Source: Bacteroides sp.
Lineage (GTDB): Bacteria > Bacteroidota > Bacteroidia > Bacteroidales > Bacteroidaceae
Length of the DNA stretch: 61,164 nucleotides
Assembly (NCBI GenBank): GCA_022648295.1
Contig: JALCME010000026.1
Span: 1 to 61,164 of the forward strand
Direction: 5' to 3'
Part shown: piece after piece, positions 1 through 8,556 of the stretch
Numbering within the stretch: the stretch's first letter is position 1
How the letters are laid out: every line of letters starts with the position of its first letter
The notes under the pieces: model-generated
Seen by the model: only the letters and a program-made list of their open reading frames with translations
What the model was told of the DNA's origin: nothing
Database searches by the model: none
Program-made: the position numbers and the translations under genes

Positions 1-42
1 GCCGATGGTACTGCGCACAAGTGGGAGAGTAGGTAGTCGCCG
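1..42 (+). rRNA. rrf: 5S ribosomal RNA, 3' end only
   Basis: The window opens inside a 5S rRNA gene. The stretch GATGGTACTGC followed by GTGGGAGAGTAGGT is the typical 3' third of bacterial 5S rRNA, and the terminal TAGTCGCC is the strand that would pair with the 5' end outside the window. The exact 3' end is set by the end of that helix and could be off by a few bases. A terminator hairpin follows directly, so the rRNA operon ends here. Confidence 0.85.
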
Positions 43-51
43 TTTTAGTTG

Positions 52-90
52 AAGATCCCCTGATATCGAAGGATGTCGGGGGATCTTTTC
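52..90 (+). terminator. rRNA operon terminator
   Basis: AAGATCCCC (52-60) pairs with GGGGATCTT (79-87), with an 18-nt loop between, and is followed by TTTTCGTTTT. It is a strong Rho-independent terminator directly after 5S rRNA. Confidence 0.85.
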
Positions 91-351
91 GTTTTATCCC
101 TTCTTATTCGATTGGATGGAGTTTATGCTGGCTAAGTAAAGAATTAGGTGATTGATCCAATACTTATTGCAGTATGCATGAATCGATACTAAAGATCATT
201 GCATATTGTTTAGAATCTATTTAAATCTATCTGCTTTTTATTCTGTTTAATAGCCTAGCATATGGGCGTTTCTTTTTTGATGGACTATTAGCTTTTGTAT
301 GGAGTTTTATCTGTATCTTTTCTTCTTTTGAAATATTTTCTTTTAAAAAGA
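91..351. other. Intergenic stretch without a recognisable gene
   Basis: About 260 AT-rich bases between the rRNA terminator and the promoter of the ABC-GntR operon. I see no coding sequence, RNA gene or repeat in it. Confidence 0.6.
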
Positions 352-381
352 TTGTTCTTTAAAAGAAATAGTGTACATTTG
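352..381 (+). promoter_or_regulatory. Promoter of the ABC-GntR operon
   Basis: TTG at 352-354 and TACATTTG at 374-381 are separated by 19 bases, matching the Bacteroides vegetative promoter (-33 TTTG-like, -7 TAnnTTTG). Transcription should start near 386, about 50 bases before the first gene. Confidence 0.7.
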
Positions 382-410
382 TAGTGTACTAATGTACTAT
401 TACACACTAT
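369..410. promoter_or_regulatory. Candidate GntR (YtrA-type) operator
   Basis: TAGTGTAC occurs twice (369-376 and 382-389), and GTGTA (384-388) faces TACAC (401-405) as an inverted repeat 12 bases apart. It overlaps the -7 box and expected start site. YtrA-type GntR regulators bind short AGTGTA/TACACT palindromes at their own promoters, so autorepression by the regulator at 2120-2488 is the likely role. Inference from position and motif. Confidence 0.5.
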
Positions 411-436
411 TGCTCTAAATTATAAAAAAGTATTGT

Positions 437-1282
437 ATGATTAAAGTGGATAATATTTCGTTTAGTTATAGAAAATCGAAAAAGAAGGTTTTGCAAGATT
501 TCTCTCTTTCTTTAGACTCAGGAAGAGTTTATGGCCTTTTGGGGAAAAATGGAGCGGGAAAATCAACGTTATTGTATCTTATGACGGGTTTGTTGATACC
601 TAAAAGAGGTAAAGTGTTGTATCAAGGCTTGGATGTACGCCGTCGTTTACCAATGACGCTAAAAGATATGTTTCTGGTACCTGAAGAATTTGAATTGCCC
701 TCAGTTTCGTTAATAAGCTATGTAGAATTAAACAGTCCGTTTTATCCTCGTTTTAGTAAAGAAGATATGGTGAAGTATCTTCATCTCTTTGAGATGGACA
801 TGGATATTAATTTGGGAGCTTTATCCATGGGACAAAAGAAGAAAGTGTTTATGAGTTTTGCATTAGCTACAAATACTCCTTTTTTAGTTATGGATGAGCC
901 AACAAATGGCTTGGATATTCCCGGTAAAAGTCAATTTAGAAAATTCATTGCTTCGGGAATGAGCGATGATAAAACGATTCTAATATCCACTCATCAAGTC
1001 CGTGATATTGATAAGATATTGGATCATGTGCTGATTATGGATAATACTCGGGTGCTTCTTAATGAAAGTACAGTTGATATTTGTCGAAAATTGTTTTTTT
1101 CTGAAAGTGATGATCGTAGTTTGGCAGAAAAGGCGCTTTATATGATACCATCTATAAAAGGTAATTTTTTAATGTTCCCTAATGAAAACGAAGAAGATTC
1201 GGAAATTAACTTGGAGTTACTTTTTGGAGCTGCATTGAGTATGCCGGATAAACTGAAAGATTTGTTCCACCCTATATTATAA
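437..1282 (+). CDS. ABC transporter ATP-binding protein
   Basis: Cytoplasmic ATPase subunit of an ABC transporter, 281 residues. Walker A GKNGAGKST is at 36-44, the signature LSMGQ at 129-133, Walker B and catalytic Glu in LVMDEP at 150-155, D-loop around 157-160, and H-loop His186. The segment after Walker A reads VPEE (81-84) where many ATPases have the Q-loop glutamine, as seen in other GntR-linked ATPases. The C-terminal 90 residues have no recognisable domain. It is followed after 7 bases by its membrane partner, then by a GntR regulator, the arrangement of Ytr-like systems that respond to envelope stress. The substrate cannot be read from the sequence. Confidence 0.9.
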   Translation: MIKVDNISFSYRKSKKKVLQDFSLSLDSGRVYGLLGKNGAGKSTLLYLMTGLLIPKRGKVLYQGLDVRRRLPMTLKDMFLVPEEFELPSVSLISYVELNSPFYPRFSKEDMVKYLHLFEMDMDINLGALSMGQKKKVFMSFALATNTPFLVMDEPTNGLDIPGKSQFRKFIASGMSDDKTILISTHQVRDIDKILDHVLIMDNTRVLLNESTVDICRKLFFSESDDRSLAEKALYMIPSIKGNFLMFPNENEEDSEINLELLFGAALSMPDKLKDLFHPIL

Positions 1283-1289
1283 ATAAGTT

Positions 1290-2117
1290 ATGATGCGAGA
1301 TACTTTTTTTAGTTTGCCACGCTTTATGGATCTTTGCCGTAAGGAAATGATTGAGGGTTGGAAATCCAATTTGATGCGTATTGTGCTTATGTATGGCATC
1401 ATGGTCATTGCTTTTGTTTGGAATGGATATATATCTTACGATTCTTATTCACAACATCTTTGGAAGATTGATCCTACTTGGGATGCTCTTCGTTGGTTTT
1501 TTATATGGGGACTTTTTGTGTTCGGCTCATTGAGTGCATCATTTACGATGGAGCGAATGAAAACAAAAACGAGTCGTACAGCTGTGTTGATGACTCCAGC
1601 TACCATGTTTGAGAAATATCTTTCGAGATGGCTAATATTTAGCATAGGTTTTCTCGTCGTATTCTTAATTGCCTTTAAATTAGCAGATTATACCCGTGTG
1701 CTTTACTTTTCATTGAGATTCCCTAAGATAGATATGATTCACCCTATGTCTTTCTCTTACCTGTTTGCAGAAGGTAGTCCTTTTGCTATTGTTCCTAAAT
1801 GTGAATATTTTTGGGTGAGGTTTTGTGGCTTTTTGTTTGTGCAGTCGTGTTTTATTTTAGGAAGTTCTATTTGGCCTAAGAATGCCTTCTTAAAAACTTT
1901 TGTTGCTCTCGTTTTGGTATTTGTTATATATGGTTTAGTCATTAGCGGATTAGTCAAACTTTTATTTCTGGATGGTTATGATTATTCTAACGTAATGAAC
2001 TTTCCAGAAGAAAAGGGGTTGCATGTAGTTATAAGTTTGTGTTCTATCTTTGCCCTGTTTAATTGGGTTCTTGCCTATTTCCGTTTTAAAGAGTCTGAAA
2101 TTATTCATCGTATGTAG
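1290..2117 (+). CDS. ABC transporter membrane (permease) subunit
   Basis: Integral membrane protein of 275 residues with about six hydrophobic segments (near 29-50, 65-87, 112-132, 175-195, 200-226 and 243-265). It has no motif that identifies a transporter subfamily. Assignment as the permease partner rests on its hydrophobicity and its place between the ATPase (7-bp gap) and the GntR regulator (2-bp gap). Translational coupling in one operon is likely. Met1 and Met2 are adjacent, so the start may be 3 bases later. Confidence 0.75.
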   Translation: MMRDTFFSLPRFMDLCRKEMIEGWKSNLMRIVLMYGIMVIAFVWNGYISYDSYSQHLWKIDPTWDALRWFFIWGLFVFGSLSASFTMERMKTKTSRTAVLMTPATMFEKYLSRWLIFSIGFLVVFLIAFKLADYTRVLYFSLRFPKIDMIHPMSFSYLFAEGSPFAIVPKCEYFWVRFCGFLFVQSCFILGSSIWPKNAFLKTFVALVLVFVIYGLVISGLVKLLFLDGYDYSNVMNFPEEKGLHVVISLCSIFALFNWVLAYFRFKESEIIHRM

Positions 2118-2119
2118 TT

Positions 2120-2488
2120 ATGAACTTTAAAGAGAATAAAGCTATCTATCTCCAAATAGCAGATCGCATTTGTGATGAAATTCTGTTGGAGCGTTATAAA
2201 GAAGAGGAACGCATTCCTTCTGTGAGGGAATATGCTGCTGTAGTAGAGGTTAATGCTAATACGGTAATGCGTTCTTATGATTTTCTTCAAGCGCAAGAAG
2301 TGATTTATAACAAGCGGGGGATAGGTTATTTTGTATCAACCGGAGCTCGTGAGTTGATACATTCTCTACGCAAAAAGTATTTCTTAAATGAAGAGCTTGA
2401 TTATTTTTTTAAGAGAATGTACACTTTAGGCTTTTCTGCCGAAGAAGTTACGAAAATGTATAGGGAATTTATTAGAAAACAAAAATAG
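2120..2488 (+). CDS. GntR family transcriptional regulator, YtrA-like
   Basis: A 122-residue regulator with an N-terminal winged helix-turn-helix of the GntR type: AIYLQIADRICDEIL, then RIPSVREYA, then VNANTVMRSYDFLQ, ending in the wing GIGYFV at about residue 69. The short C-terminal part (about 45 residues) is the small dimerisation tail of the YtrA subfamily, not the ligand-binding FadR or HutC type. It starts 2 bases after the permease stop, so it belongs to the operon and probably represses it through the palindrome at 369-410. Confidence 0.88.
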   Translation: MNFKENKAIYLQIADRICDEILLERYKEEERIPSVREYAAVVEVNANTVMRSYDFLQAQEVIYNKRGIGYFVSTGARELIHSLRKKYFLNEELDYFFKRMYTLGFSAEEVTKMYREFIRKQK

Positions 2489-2497
2489 AGTCGGATT

Positions 2498-3292
2498 ATG
2501 AAACGTACAACATATATTATATTAAGCTTATTGTTTAGCGGGTTGGTAGTTGTAAGTGCTTTTCTTTTTTATTGTTCCAAACAAGGACTTCCTAAAGATG
2601 GTAACTTCTTGAAAATATCAGGTGTTATGAAAAAGACTGATATTTCCGGATGCAAGTTTATAGAATGCGATGCAGAGAGAGAGAATAATCAGGGTGTGAG
2701 TTTTGGGGGCTGCAAGCTTTTTGTTCGTCCGTCCGAAACTCCATCTGGCAATCTTGTTTATCCAAGTGGCTGGGATAAATATTTAAAGCTGGAGATTGTG
2801 GGAGATACGTTGAAGCTTCTATTTCATTTTCCAAATGATAAGATTGATCCGAAATATAAATCCCGATATTTAAATATGGAGTCTGACTCGATCACATTGA
2901 GTCTGCCGTCAGGTTCTTTTGCCTTAATCAACCGTATTCATTTGATGGGAACTTCTGTCACAGGTTTCAATCGGGATACACTCTCTATTTCGACTTCTGC
3001 TTTTTTGGAGATAAAAGAATCTAATGTAACTTCACTCTTTGTTGCCGCTCCTATGCTACGTCTCGAAAGTGGGAAAGCCGAAAAACTTTATGTAGATTTG
3101 GATCAGACGAATGATTGGACTGTTGCTTCAGGAAAATTTCAGATTGATACTGAATATCTCATATCAAGTAAAAATCAACGAAGTAACTTATCTAAAGGAG
3201 AATGTCAACATCTTATTTGGGTACCTCAAAATGATGATGCCAAGCTAGAACTTTCCATACGGGAGCCTATGCAATTATCTATCAAAGAATAG
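2498..3292 (+). CDS. Membrane-anchored beta-rich protein of unknown function
   Basis: 264 residues with one N-terminal hydrophobic segment (about 5-26), probably an uncleaved anchor or signal. The rest is rich in alternating beta-strand patterns (for example residues 120-200) and resembles the repetitive beta-helix-like adhesin-head proteins of Bacteroidetes, but I cannot assign a family with certainty. It begins 9 bases after the GntR gene and is the last gene of the operon, so it may be an envelope protein made under the same stress signal as the transporter. The function is unknown. Confidence 0.6.
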   Translation: MKRTTYIILSLLFSGLVVVSAFLFYCSKQGLPKDGNFLKISGVMKKTDISGCKFIECDAERENNQGVSFGGCKLFVRPSETPSGNLVYPSGWDKYLKLEIVGDTLKLLFHFPNDKIDPKYKSRYLNMESDSITLSLPSGSFALINRIHLMGTSVTGFNRDTLSISTSAFLEIKESNVTSLFVAAPMLRLESGKAEKLYVDLDQTNDWTVASGKFQIDTEYLISSKNQRSNLSKGECQHLIWVPQNDDAKLELSIREPMQLSIKE

Positions 3293-3546
3293 CTTGAATA
3301 TTAAATAGGCATTTTAGCTTTGAGAAATGTATAGTATGAAATTAATTATACGGAAGTTTAGAGGAGCTAATAAATAGTTTTGCCTCTTCCGCAAATCTGG
3401 CCATTGATGATTATGGATTGTGGAGAGATGTCTTATTGCTTATAAAAACAAATTATACCTTTTTTAGTAACATTTAAAGAATAGAGATTAACTAATAACT
3501 CTCTTCTTCGTAACAATTATTCGCCCTTTCTCTCTTTATCATTGCA
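3293..3546. other. Intergenic stretch upstream of the SusC gene
   Basis: About 250 bases without an open gene. CGGAAG (3351-3356) and AGAGG (3360-3364) can pair loosely with CCTCTTCCG (3383-3391), a possible weak terminator for the preceding operon. The downstream end holds the promoter of the polysaccharide locus. An HTCS-binding site is expected here but I cannot point to it. Confidence 0.4.
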
Positions 3547-3554
3547 TACATTTG
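3547..3554 (+). promoter_or_regulatory. -7 box of the susC operon promoter
   Basis: TACATTTG matches the Bacteroides -7 consensus TAnnTTTG. The expected -33 position (about 3524-3527) has no good TTTG, which fits a promoter needing an activator such as the HTCS. The leader to the ATG at 3619 would be about 60 bases. Confidence 0.55.
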
Positions 3555-3618
3555 TAGTGGTTCTTTAGAATAAAAAAGAATTCAGAAATCTTTGATATTA
3601 ACCATTAAACAATGTACA

Positions 3619-6600
3619 ATGAGAAAGACATTCTTAGAAAAGGGCATAAATTCAAGTTTATGTCGTATTGTATTGGTAATGCTATTTTGGTTACCTGCAA
3701 TTATTAGCATTCAAGCTAATCCTTCTCAAAGCAGGACCATATCCGGGGTTGTAAAATCTGCTACGGATGGGGAACCGTTGATTGGAGTTAGTGTTTTGGT
3801 GAAGGAAACTTCCACTGGTGCCATTACCGATATGGACGGTAAATATTCATTAACGGCGCTAACCGGGAATACTTTGGTGTTTTCTTATATAGGTTATAAG
3901 GAGCAAGAAATCAAGGTTGGTAATTCTTCTGTTATTAATGTTAGTTTGGAGGAAAATAACGCTGTGCTGGATGAGGTTGTAGTAATTGGCTATGGCGTTC
4001 AGAAAAAGAAACTGGTTACAGGGGCTACTGTTCAAGTGAAGGGGGAAAATATAGCTAAGTTGAATACGACCAACCCTTTGCAAGCTATGCAGGGACAGAC
4101 TCCGGGTGTGAATATTGCTTCTACTTCAGGGCAGCCTGGTGCCGATATGAAGGTCACTATTCGTGGTCTGGGAACTGTTGGCAATTCGCAGCCTCTTTAT
4201 TTAATAGACGGTGTTGGCGGAGATATTTCCACCTTAAATCCGGCTGATATTGAATCAGTAGATGTGTTGAAAGACGCTGCTTCTGCTGCTATTTATGGCG
4301 CACAAGCAGCTAATGGCGTTGTTTTAATTACAACGAAACAAGGAAGAGAAGGAAAGGCTACGGTTTCTTTTGATGCCTATTATGGAGTACAGAATGTTAC
4401 CCGTAAAATGCAAATGCTGAATGCTGAGCAATATGAGACTATAATGGACGAACAAGCACTAAACTCCGGTAGTGCTGCATTTGATTGGAATTCTTTTAAT
4501 AGTATATATGATGCTGGGGGGAACCTAATCAATACTAATTGGATTGATTCCATGTTTAAGGATGATGCAAAGACAGAGAGTTATACGCTTGGTATAACCG
4601 GGGGATCTGCAATTTCTACATTTGCGCTTTCTTTAGGTTATATGGATCAAGAAGGTATTGTTGGAGGGAAAGATGTTTCCAATTATGAACGTTATAATTT
4701 TCGTATCAATTCCGAACATAAGCTGTTTAAAAACCTTCTGAAAGTTGGTGAACAAGTTAGTTTTGTATATAAGAAGAATCAAGGTATTAGTGTTGGCAAT
4801 CAGTATAATAACACCTTACGTGCAGCTTTTATTACTTCACCGCTATCACCTATTTATAGTGATAATGGTTATAATGGAAGTCCTTATAATGATACCAGTG
4901 ACTCAGATTGGTATAATGCAGATGGTAATCCTTATGGGATAATGATGACCACAACGAATAATGAAAATAAGAATGCAACTTTCTCCGGTAATGTATTTGC
5001 AGAACTTCAGCCTATTAAGAACCTGACAATCAAGACAGTTTTCGGTGCAGTGTATGGTTCTTCTGAATATCGGAGCTTTACTCCACTTTATCGTTTTTCT
5101 ATTTATTCGTATAATACAACCCGTACGAAAGCTTCTCAAAACATGAATACAAGTCTGGGCATGACGTGGACAAATACGGCTTCTTATGATTGGAAGTTGA
5201 ATGATCATTCGTTCAATGCTCTTTTGGGAATGGAGGTCTATCGTTATGAAGGCACTTATGTTGGTGCGGAGACTGGTATTTTAAAGGAGGGATTTGATGA
5301 CTGGGATCATGCCTATGTGGATAATGGAACGGCAACAACGCAGGATGACGGAATGAAAGCAAGCGGGTATCCGCATGATAAAGCTCGTACTGTTTCTTAC
5401 TTTGGGCGTTTAGGATGGAACTGGAAAGAAACTTATATGGTCAATGCAACTTTACGCTGTGATGGGTCTTCTAAATTTTCCCGTGGTAATCGTTATGGTT
5501 GGTTTCCTTCTATCTCGGCTGGCTGGACAATTACTAATGAGCCTTTTATGAATAAAACACATGACTGGCTTGATTTCTTGAAACTTCGTGCTAGTTGGGG
5601 GCAAGTAGGAAATCAAAATATTGATAATTATCAATATACGGCTCCTATTAAATCAGATCATACCTATTATATTTTTGGTACTCAATATGGTGCACAGGCA
5701 CAATCCAGTTATTGGGGAGCATATCCGAGCCGTTTAGCGAATGCTAATATAAAATGGGAAACGTCAGAGCAAACCAATATTGGTGTTGATGCTCGTTTTG
5801 TTAACGGACGTTTGGGGGTGAATGCTGACTTCTATTTAAAGAAGACCAAAAACTGGTTGGTAGAAGCACCTATTTTGGCTACTGCCGGTACAGGTGCTCC
5901 ATATATTAATGGTGGTGATGTAAAAAATACAGGTTTTGAATTAGCTTTTTCGTGGAATGATCAAATTGGAAAAGATTTTCATTATAATATCGGAGTAAAT
6001 GGAGCTTATAATAAAAATGATGTTGGAAATATTCCGACAGAAGATGGAATCATTCATGGTTCCACCAATCAACTTTATGATAATACTCCGGAATTTTATC
6101 GTGCGGAGAATGGACATCCAATAGGCTATTTCTGGGGATATAAGACTTGTGGAATTTTTCAGAATCAAACAGAGATCGATGATTGGATTAAAGCTGGTAA
6201 TGGTGTACTTCAGTCTGATGTAAAACCTGGCGATGTGAAATATGTAGATGTTGATCATAATGGTGCAATTAATGATGAAGATAAGGTTGATTTAGGTTGT
6301 GGTATGCCAGATCTTACTTATGGTTTTAATCTGAGCTTTAATTATAAGGGTCTAGACTTTTCATTAACTGCTAATGGTATGATTGGTAATAAGATTGTGC
6401 AGTCTTATCGCAATCATTCGAATAAACAAGCTAATTATACTACTGCAATTCTTGATCGTTGGACTGGTGAAGGTACTTCAAACCGGATTCCACGAGTAAC
6501 AGAGACGAATGTCAACTGGCAGTTCTCAGACCTTTATATTCAGGATGGTGATTTTCTCCGTATAAGTAATATTACGCTAGGCTATGATTTTGCAAAGCTA

Positions 6601-6792
6601 TTGAAGTCTAAAATTATTAGTCAGGCCCGGTTATATGCTCAGGTACAGAATGCTTTTACCTTCACCAAATATGATGGAATGGATCCGGAGATTGGTTATG
6701 GTCCAGAAAGTAAAGGTTGGGTATCGGGTGTTGATTTAGGTTACTATCCTCGTCCCCGTACAATTCTTATAGGGGTTAATCTTAAATTCTAA
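3619..6792 (+). CDS. SusC-family TonB-dependent outer-membrane transporter
   Basis: Outer-membrane barrel that imports bound oligosaccharides with energy from TonB, 1057 residues from this start. A signal peptide ends near A33. A CarboxypepD-reg-like domain (about 37-112, with ISGVVKSATDGEPLIGVSV) is followed by the TonB-interacting and plug region (VVIGYGVQ, then GQTPGVNI and IRGLG), and a long barrel ending in the terminal Phe of an outer-membrane protein. The frame is open upstream to a TTG at 3592, but ATG 3619 begins a proper signal sequence (MRKTFLEKG). The SusD partner starts 28 bases after the stop. In this gene context the cargo is probably xyloglucan oligosaccharides (inference). 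Confidence 0.93.
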   Translation: MRKTFLEKGINSSLCRIVLVMLFWLPAIISIQANPSQSRTISGVVKSATDGEPLIGVSVLVKETSTGAITDMDGKYSLTALTGNTLVFSYIGYKEQEIKVGNSSVINVSLEENNAVLDEVVVIGYGVQKKKLVTGATVQVKGENIAKLNTTNPLQAMQGQTPGVNIASTSGQPGADMKVTIRGLGTVGNSQPLYLIDGVGGDISTLNPADIESVDVLKDAASAAIYGAQAANGVVLITTKQGREGKATVSFDAYYGVQNVTRKMQMLNAEQYETIMDEQALNSGSAAFDWNSFNSIYDAGGNLINTNWIDSMFKDDAKTESYTLGITGGSAISTFALSLGYMDQEGIVGGKDVSNYERYNFRINSEHKLFKNLLKVGEQVSFVYKKNQGISVGNQYNNTLRAAFITSPLSPIYSDNGYNGSPYNDTSDSDWYNADGNPYGIMMTTTNNENKNATFSGNVFAELQPIKNLTIKTVFGAVYGSSEYRSFTPLYRFSIYSYNTTRTKASQNMNTSLGMTWTNTASYDWKLNDHSFNALLGMEVYRYEGTYVGAETGILKEGFDDWDHAYVDNGTATTQDDGMKASGYPHDKARTVSYFGRLGWNWKETYMVNATLRCDGSSKFSRGNRYGWFPSISAGWTITNEPFMNKTHDWLDFLKLRASWGQVGNQNIDNYQYTAPIKSDHTYYIFGTQYGAQAQSSYWGAYPSRLANANIKWETSEQTNIGVDARFVNGRLGVNADFYLKKTKNWLVEAPILATAGTGAPYINGGDVKNTGFELAFSWNDQIGKDFHYNIGVNGAYNKNDVGNIPTEDGIIHGSTNQLYDNTPEFYRAENGHPIGYFWGYKTCGIFQNQTEIDDWIKAGNGVLQSDVKPGDVKYVDVDHNGAINDEDKVDLGCGMPDLTYGFNLSFNYKGLDFSLTANGMIGNKIVQSYRNHSNKQANYTTAILDRWTGEGTSNRIPRVTETNVNWQFSDLYIQDGDFLRISNITLGYDFAKLLKSKIISQARLYAQVQNAFTFTKYDGMDPEIGYGPESKGWVSGVDLGYYPRPRTILIGVNLKF

Positions 6793-6820
6793 TTCCAGAA
6801 CTTTAAAAACATAGAGAGAA

Positions 6821-8524
6821 ATGAATAAACTGAAATTAAATATACTGATATTTGGCTTTTCCGTTATAGGACTGGCGGCCTGTTCAGAGAGCTTTTTGGA
6901 TGTGGAGTCAAAGACTTCTTCCACAACAGATAATTTTTATAAAACGGAAAGCGATGCTTATCGTGCCTTATTAGGTTGCTATGATGGGTGGCAATGTACA
7001 ACTTCCAATGGTGGCGTAGGATTCTATGTGGCTTCGGAAGTTATGGCAGATGAATGTTTTGGAGCAACAGGAAATACAGATGCGCGTAATTATCAAGTGA
7101 TAGATCGTTTTGATATCGGACAGTCATCTTCGGATTTGAATATTTATGAAGATACGTGGAAAAACTATTATACCGCTATCTATCGCTGCAATGAATTGTT
7201 AGCTCATGCCGGTCAAATAGCATGGAACAGTAATGAAAAGAAAGGAACTTATCTTGGAGAATGTCGTGCTATCCGCGGAATTTGTTATTTTGATATGGTG
7301 AGACTTTGGGGTAATATCCCATTGTTCATTAAACCTGTAAATGAGAATCGGGCACAGGCATCTCCTGACTCGGTATACAATGTGATTTTCCAAGATCTAA
7401 AATATGCTGCAGATAGTATTCCGGTAGATGCCTATCCTAAGGCTGGTGCTTCCGAAAATGATGGACATGTTACTCAGTATGCAGCTAAAGCTCTTTTAGC
7501 CCGTGTTTATTTGTTCTATACCGGTTATTATGGGAAAGAGCCCCAAAATGTGGCTAAGAGTGAAGTGTTGGCAGGCTTGGAAGATATCATAGCAAATGCT
7601 GATAGTAAAGGTTATGGGCTCGTTGATGAATATAAAAATTTATGGCCAGCTGCTTCTTCCTCATGGGCTAAAGATGGAAGTAATTATGTCCAGACTAATA
7701 CTTATGCTGGTGATGGAAATAAAGAAACCCTTTTAGCACAGAAATTTAATTATACACAAGATTATAATGGAAATCTTGATGGAAACCGTTGGTTGGTTAT
7801 GATGGGGATTCGCAATATTATTTCAGTTCCATATGGACAAGGTTGGGGCGTTTGTACTGTGAACCCTAAGTTTTTGAGTTCTTATGGTTCGGGTGATACT
7901 CGCGAAACTGCTTCTGTTATTGATTTGGAGGGTGAAGGTATTACTGCAATGGATGGTTTTGAAAAGAAACACATCAAAGATCAACGTGAATATACAGGCT
8001 ATACTGTGAAGAAATATACTCCTATGGCCGAATGGCGTAAAGAAGATGATGGTACATGGAGTCAGGTAAATGCTGTTGTTGATTTGGGAGGAGGAGACTT
8101 TCAAATTTCACAGTATCAAGATTTTGTTGTAATGCGCTATGCCGATGTGTTGTTGATGGCAGCAGAACTGGGGAGTCCTAATGCTAAAGCTTATTTGAAT
8201 CAGGTTCGTAAACGTGCTTATACTGCTGGTGGAAAGGTTTCTGCTCAGTATGTTGAAGTTGAAGCTACTTCTGATAATATAATGAAAGAGCGGATGTTGG
8301 AATTTGCTTTTGAAGGACAACGTTACTGGGATCTACTCCGTCAGGGAGTGGACTATGCTGCGTCACAAATTGCTGAAGCAGGAGTTGATGTCTTGAGTGG
8401 AAATGCTCCGGATAAAATTATTATTAAAGCTGACAAAATTAAGGCGACAAAAGGTTTATCTCAGATACCATATAACCAGATTACGCTTTCTAACAATGTC
8501 TTAACACAAAACGAAGGTTGGTAA
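6821..8524 (+). CDS. SusD/RagB-family glycan-binding surface lipoprotein
   Basis: Outer-membrane lipoprotein of 567 residues that caps the SusC barrel and delivers glycan to it. The lipobox LAAC places the lipid on C21, followed by SES, an acidic start typical of exported Bacteroides lipoproteins. Residues 22-190 show the TPR-like helical SusD fold (SFLDVESK; YRCNELLA; ECRAIRGICYFDMVRLWG), and the C-terminus has the SusD signature MKERMLEFAFEGQRYWDLLRQG near 488-509. It lies between the transporter and the second surface lipoprotein, all on one strand with 28- and 32-bp gaps. Confidence 0.94.
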   Translation: MNKLKLNILIFGFSVIGLAACSESFLDVESKTSSTTDNFYKTESDAYRALLGCYDGWQCTTSNGGVGFYVASEVMADECFGATGNTDARNYQVIDRFDIGQSSSDLNIYEDTWKNYYTAIYRCNELLAHAGQIAWNSNEKKGTYLGECRAIRGICYFDMVRLWGNIPLFIKPVNENRAQASPDSVYNVIFQDLKYAADSIPVDAYPKAGASENDGHVTQYAAKALLARVYLFYTGYYGKEPQNVAKSEVLAGLEDIIANADSKGYGLVDEYKNLWPAASSSWAKDGSNYVQTNTYAGDGNKETLLAQKFNYTQDYNGNLDGNRWLVMMGIRNIISVPYGQGWGVCTVNPKFLSSYGSGDTRETASVIDLEGEGITAMDGFEKKHIKDQREYTGYTVKKYTPMAEWRKEDDGTWSQVNAVVDLGGGDFQISQYQDFVVMRYADVLLMAAELGSPNAKAYLNQVRKRAYTAGGKVSAQYVEVEATSDNIMKERMLEFAFEGQRYWDLLRQGVDYAASQIAEAGVDVLSGNAPDKIIIKADKIKATKGLSQIPYNQITLSNNVLTQNEGW

Positions 8525-8556
8525 TTCATTGTAATAACAACTAAAAAACTAAGAAT

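Noticed and set aside
3592..3618. Upstream TTG start for the SusC gene
   Set aside because: The nine extra residues precede a normal signal peptide beginning at ATG 3619, and TTG starts are rare.
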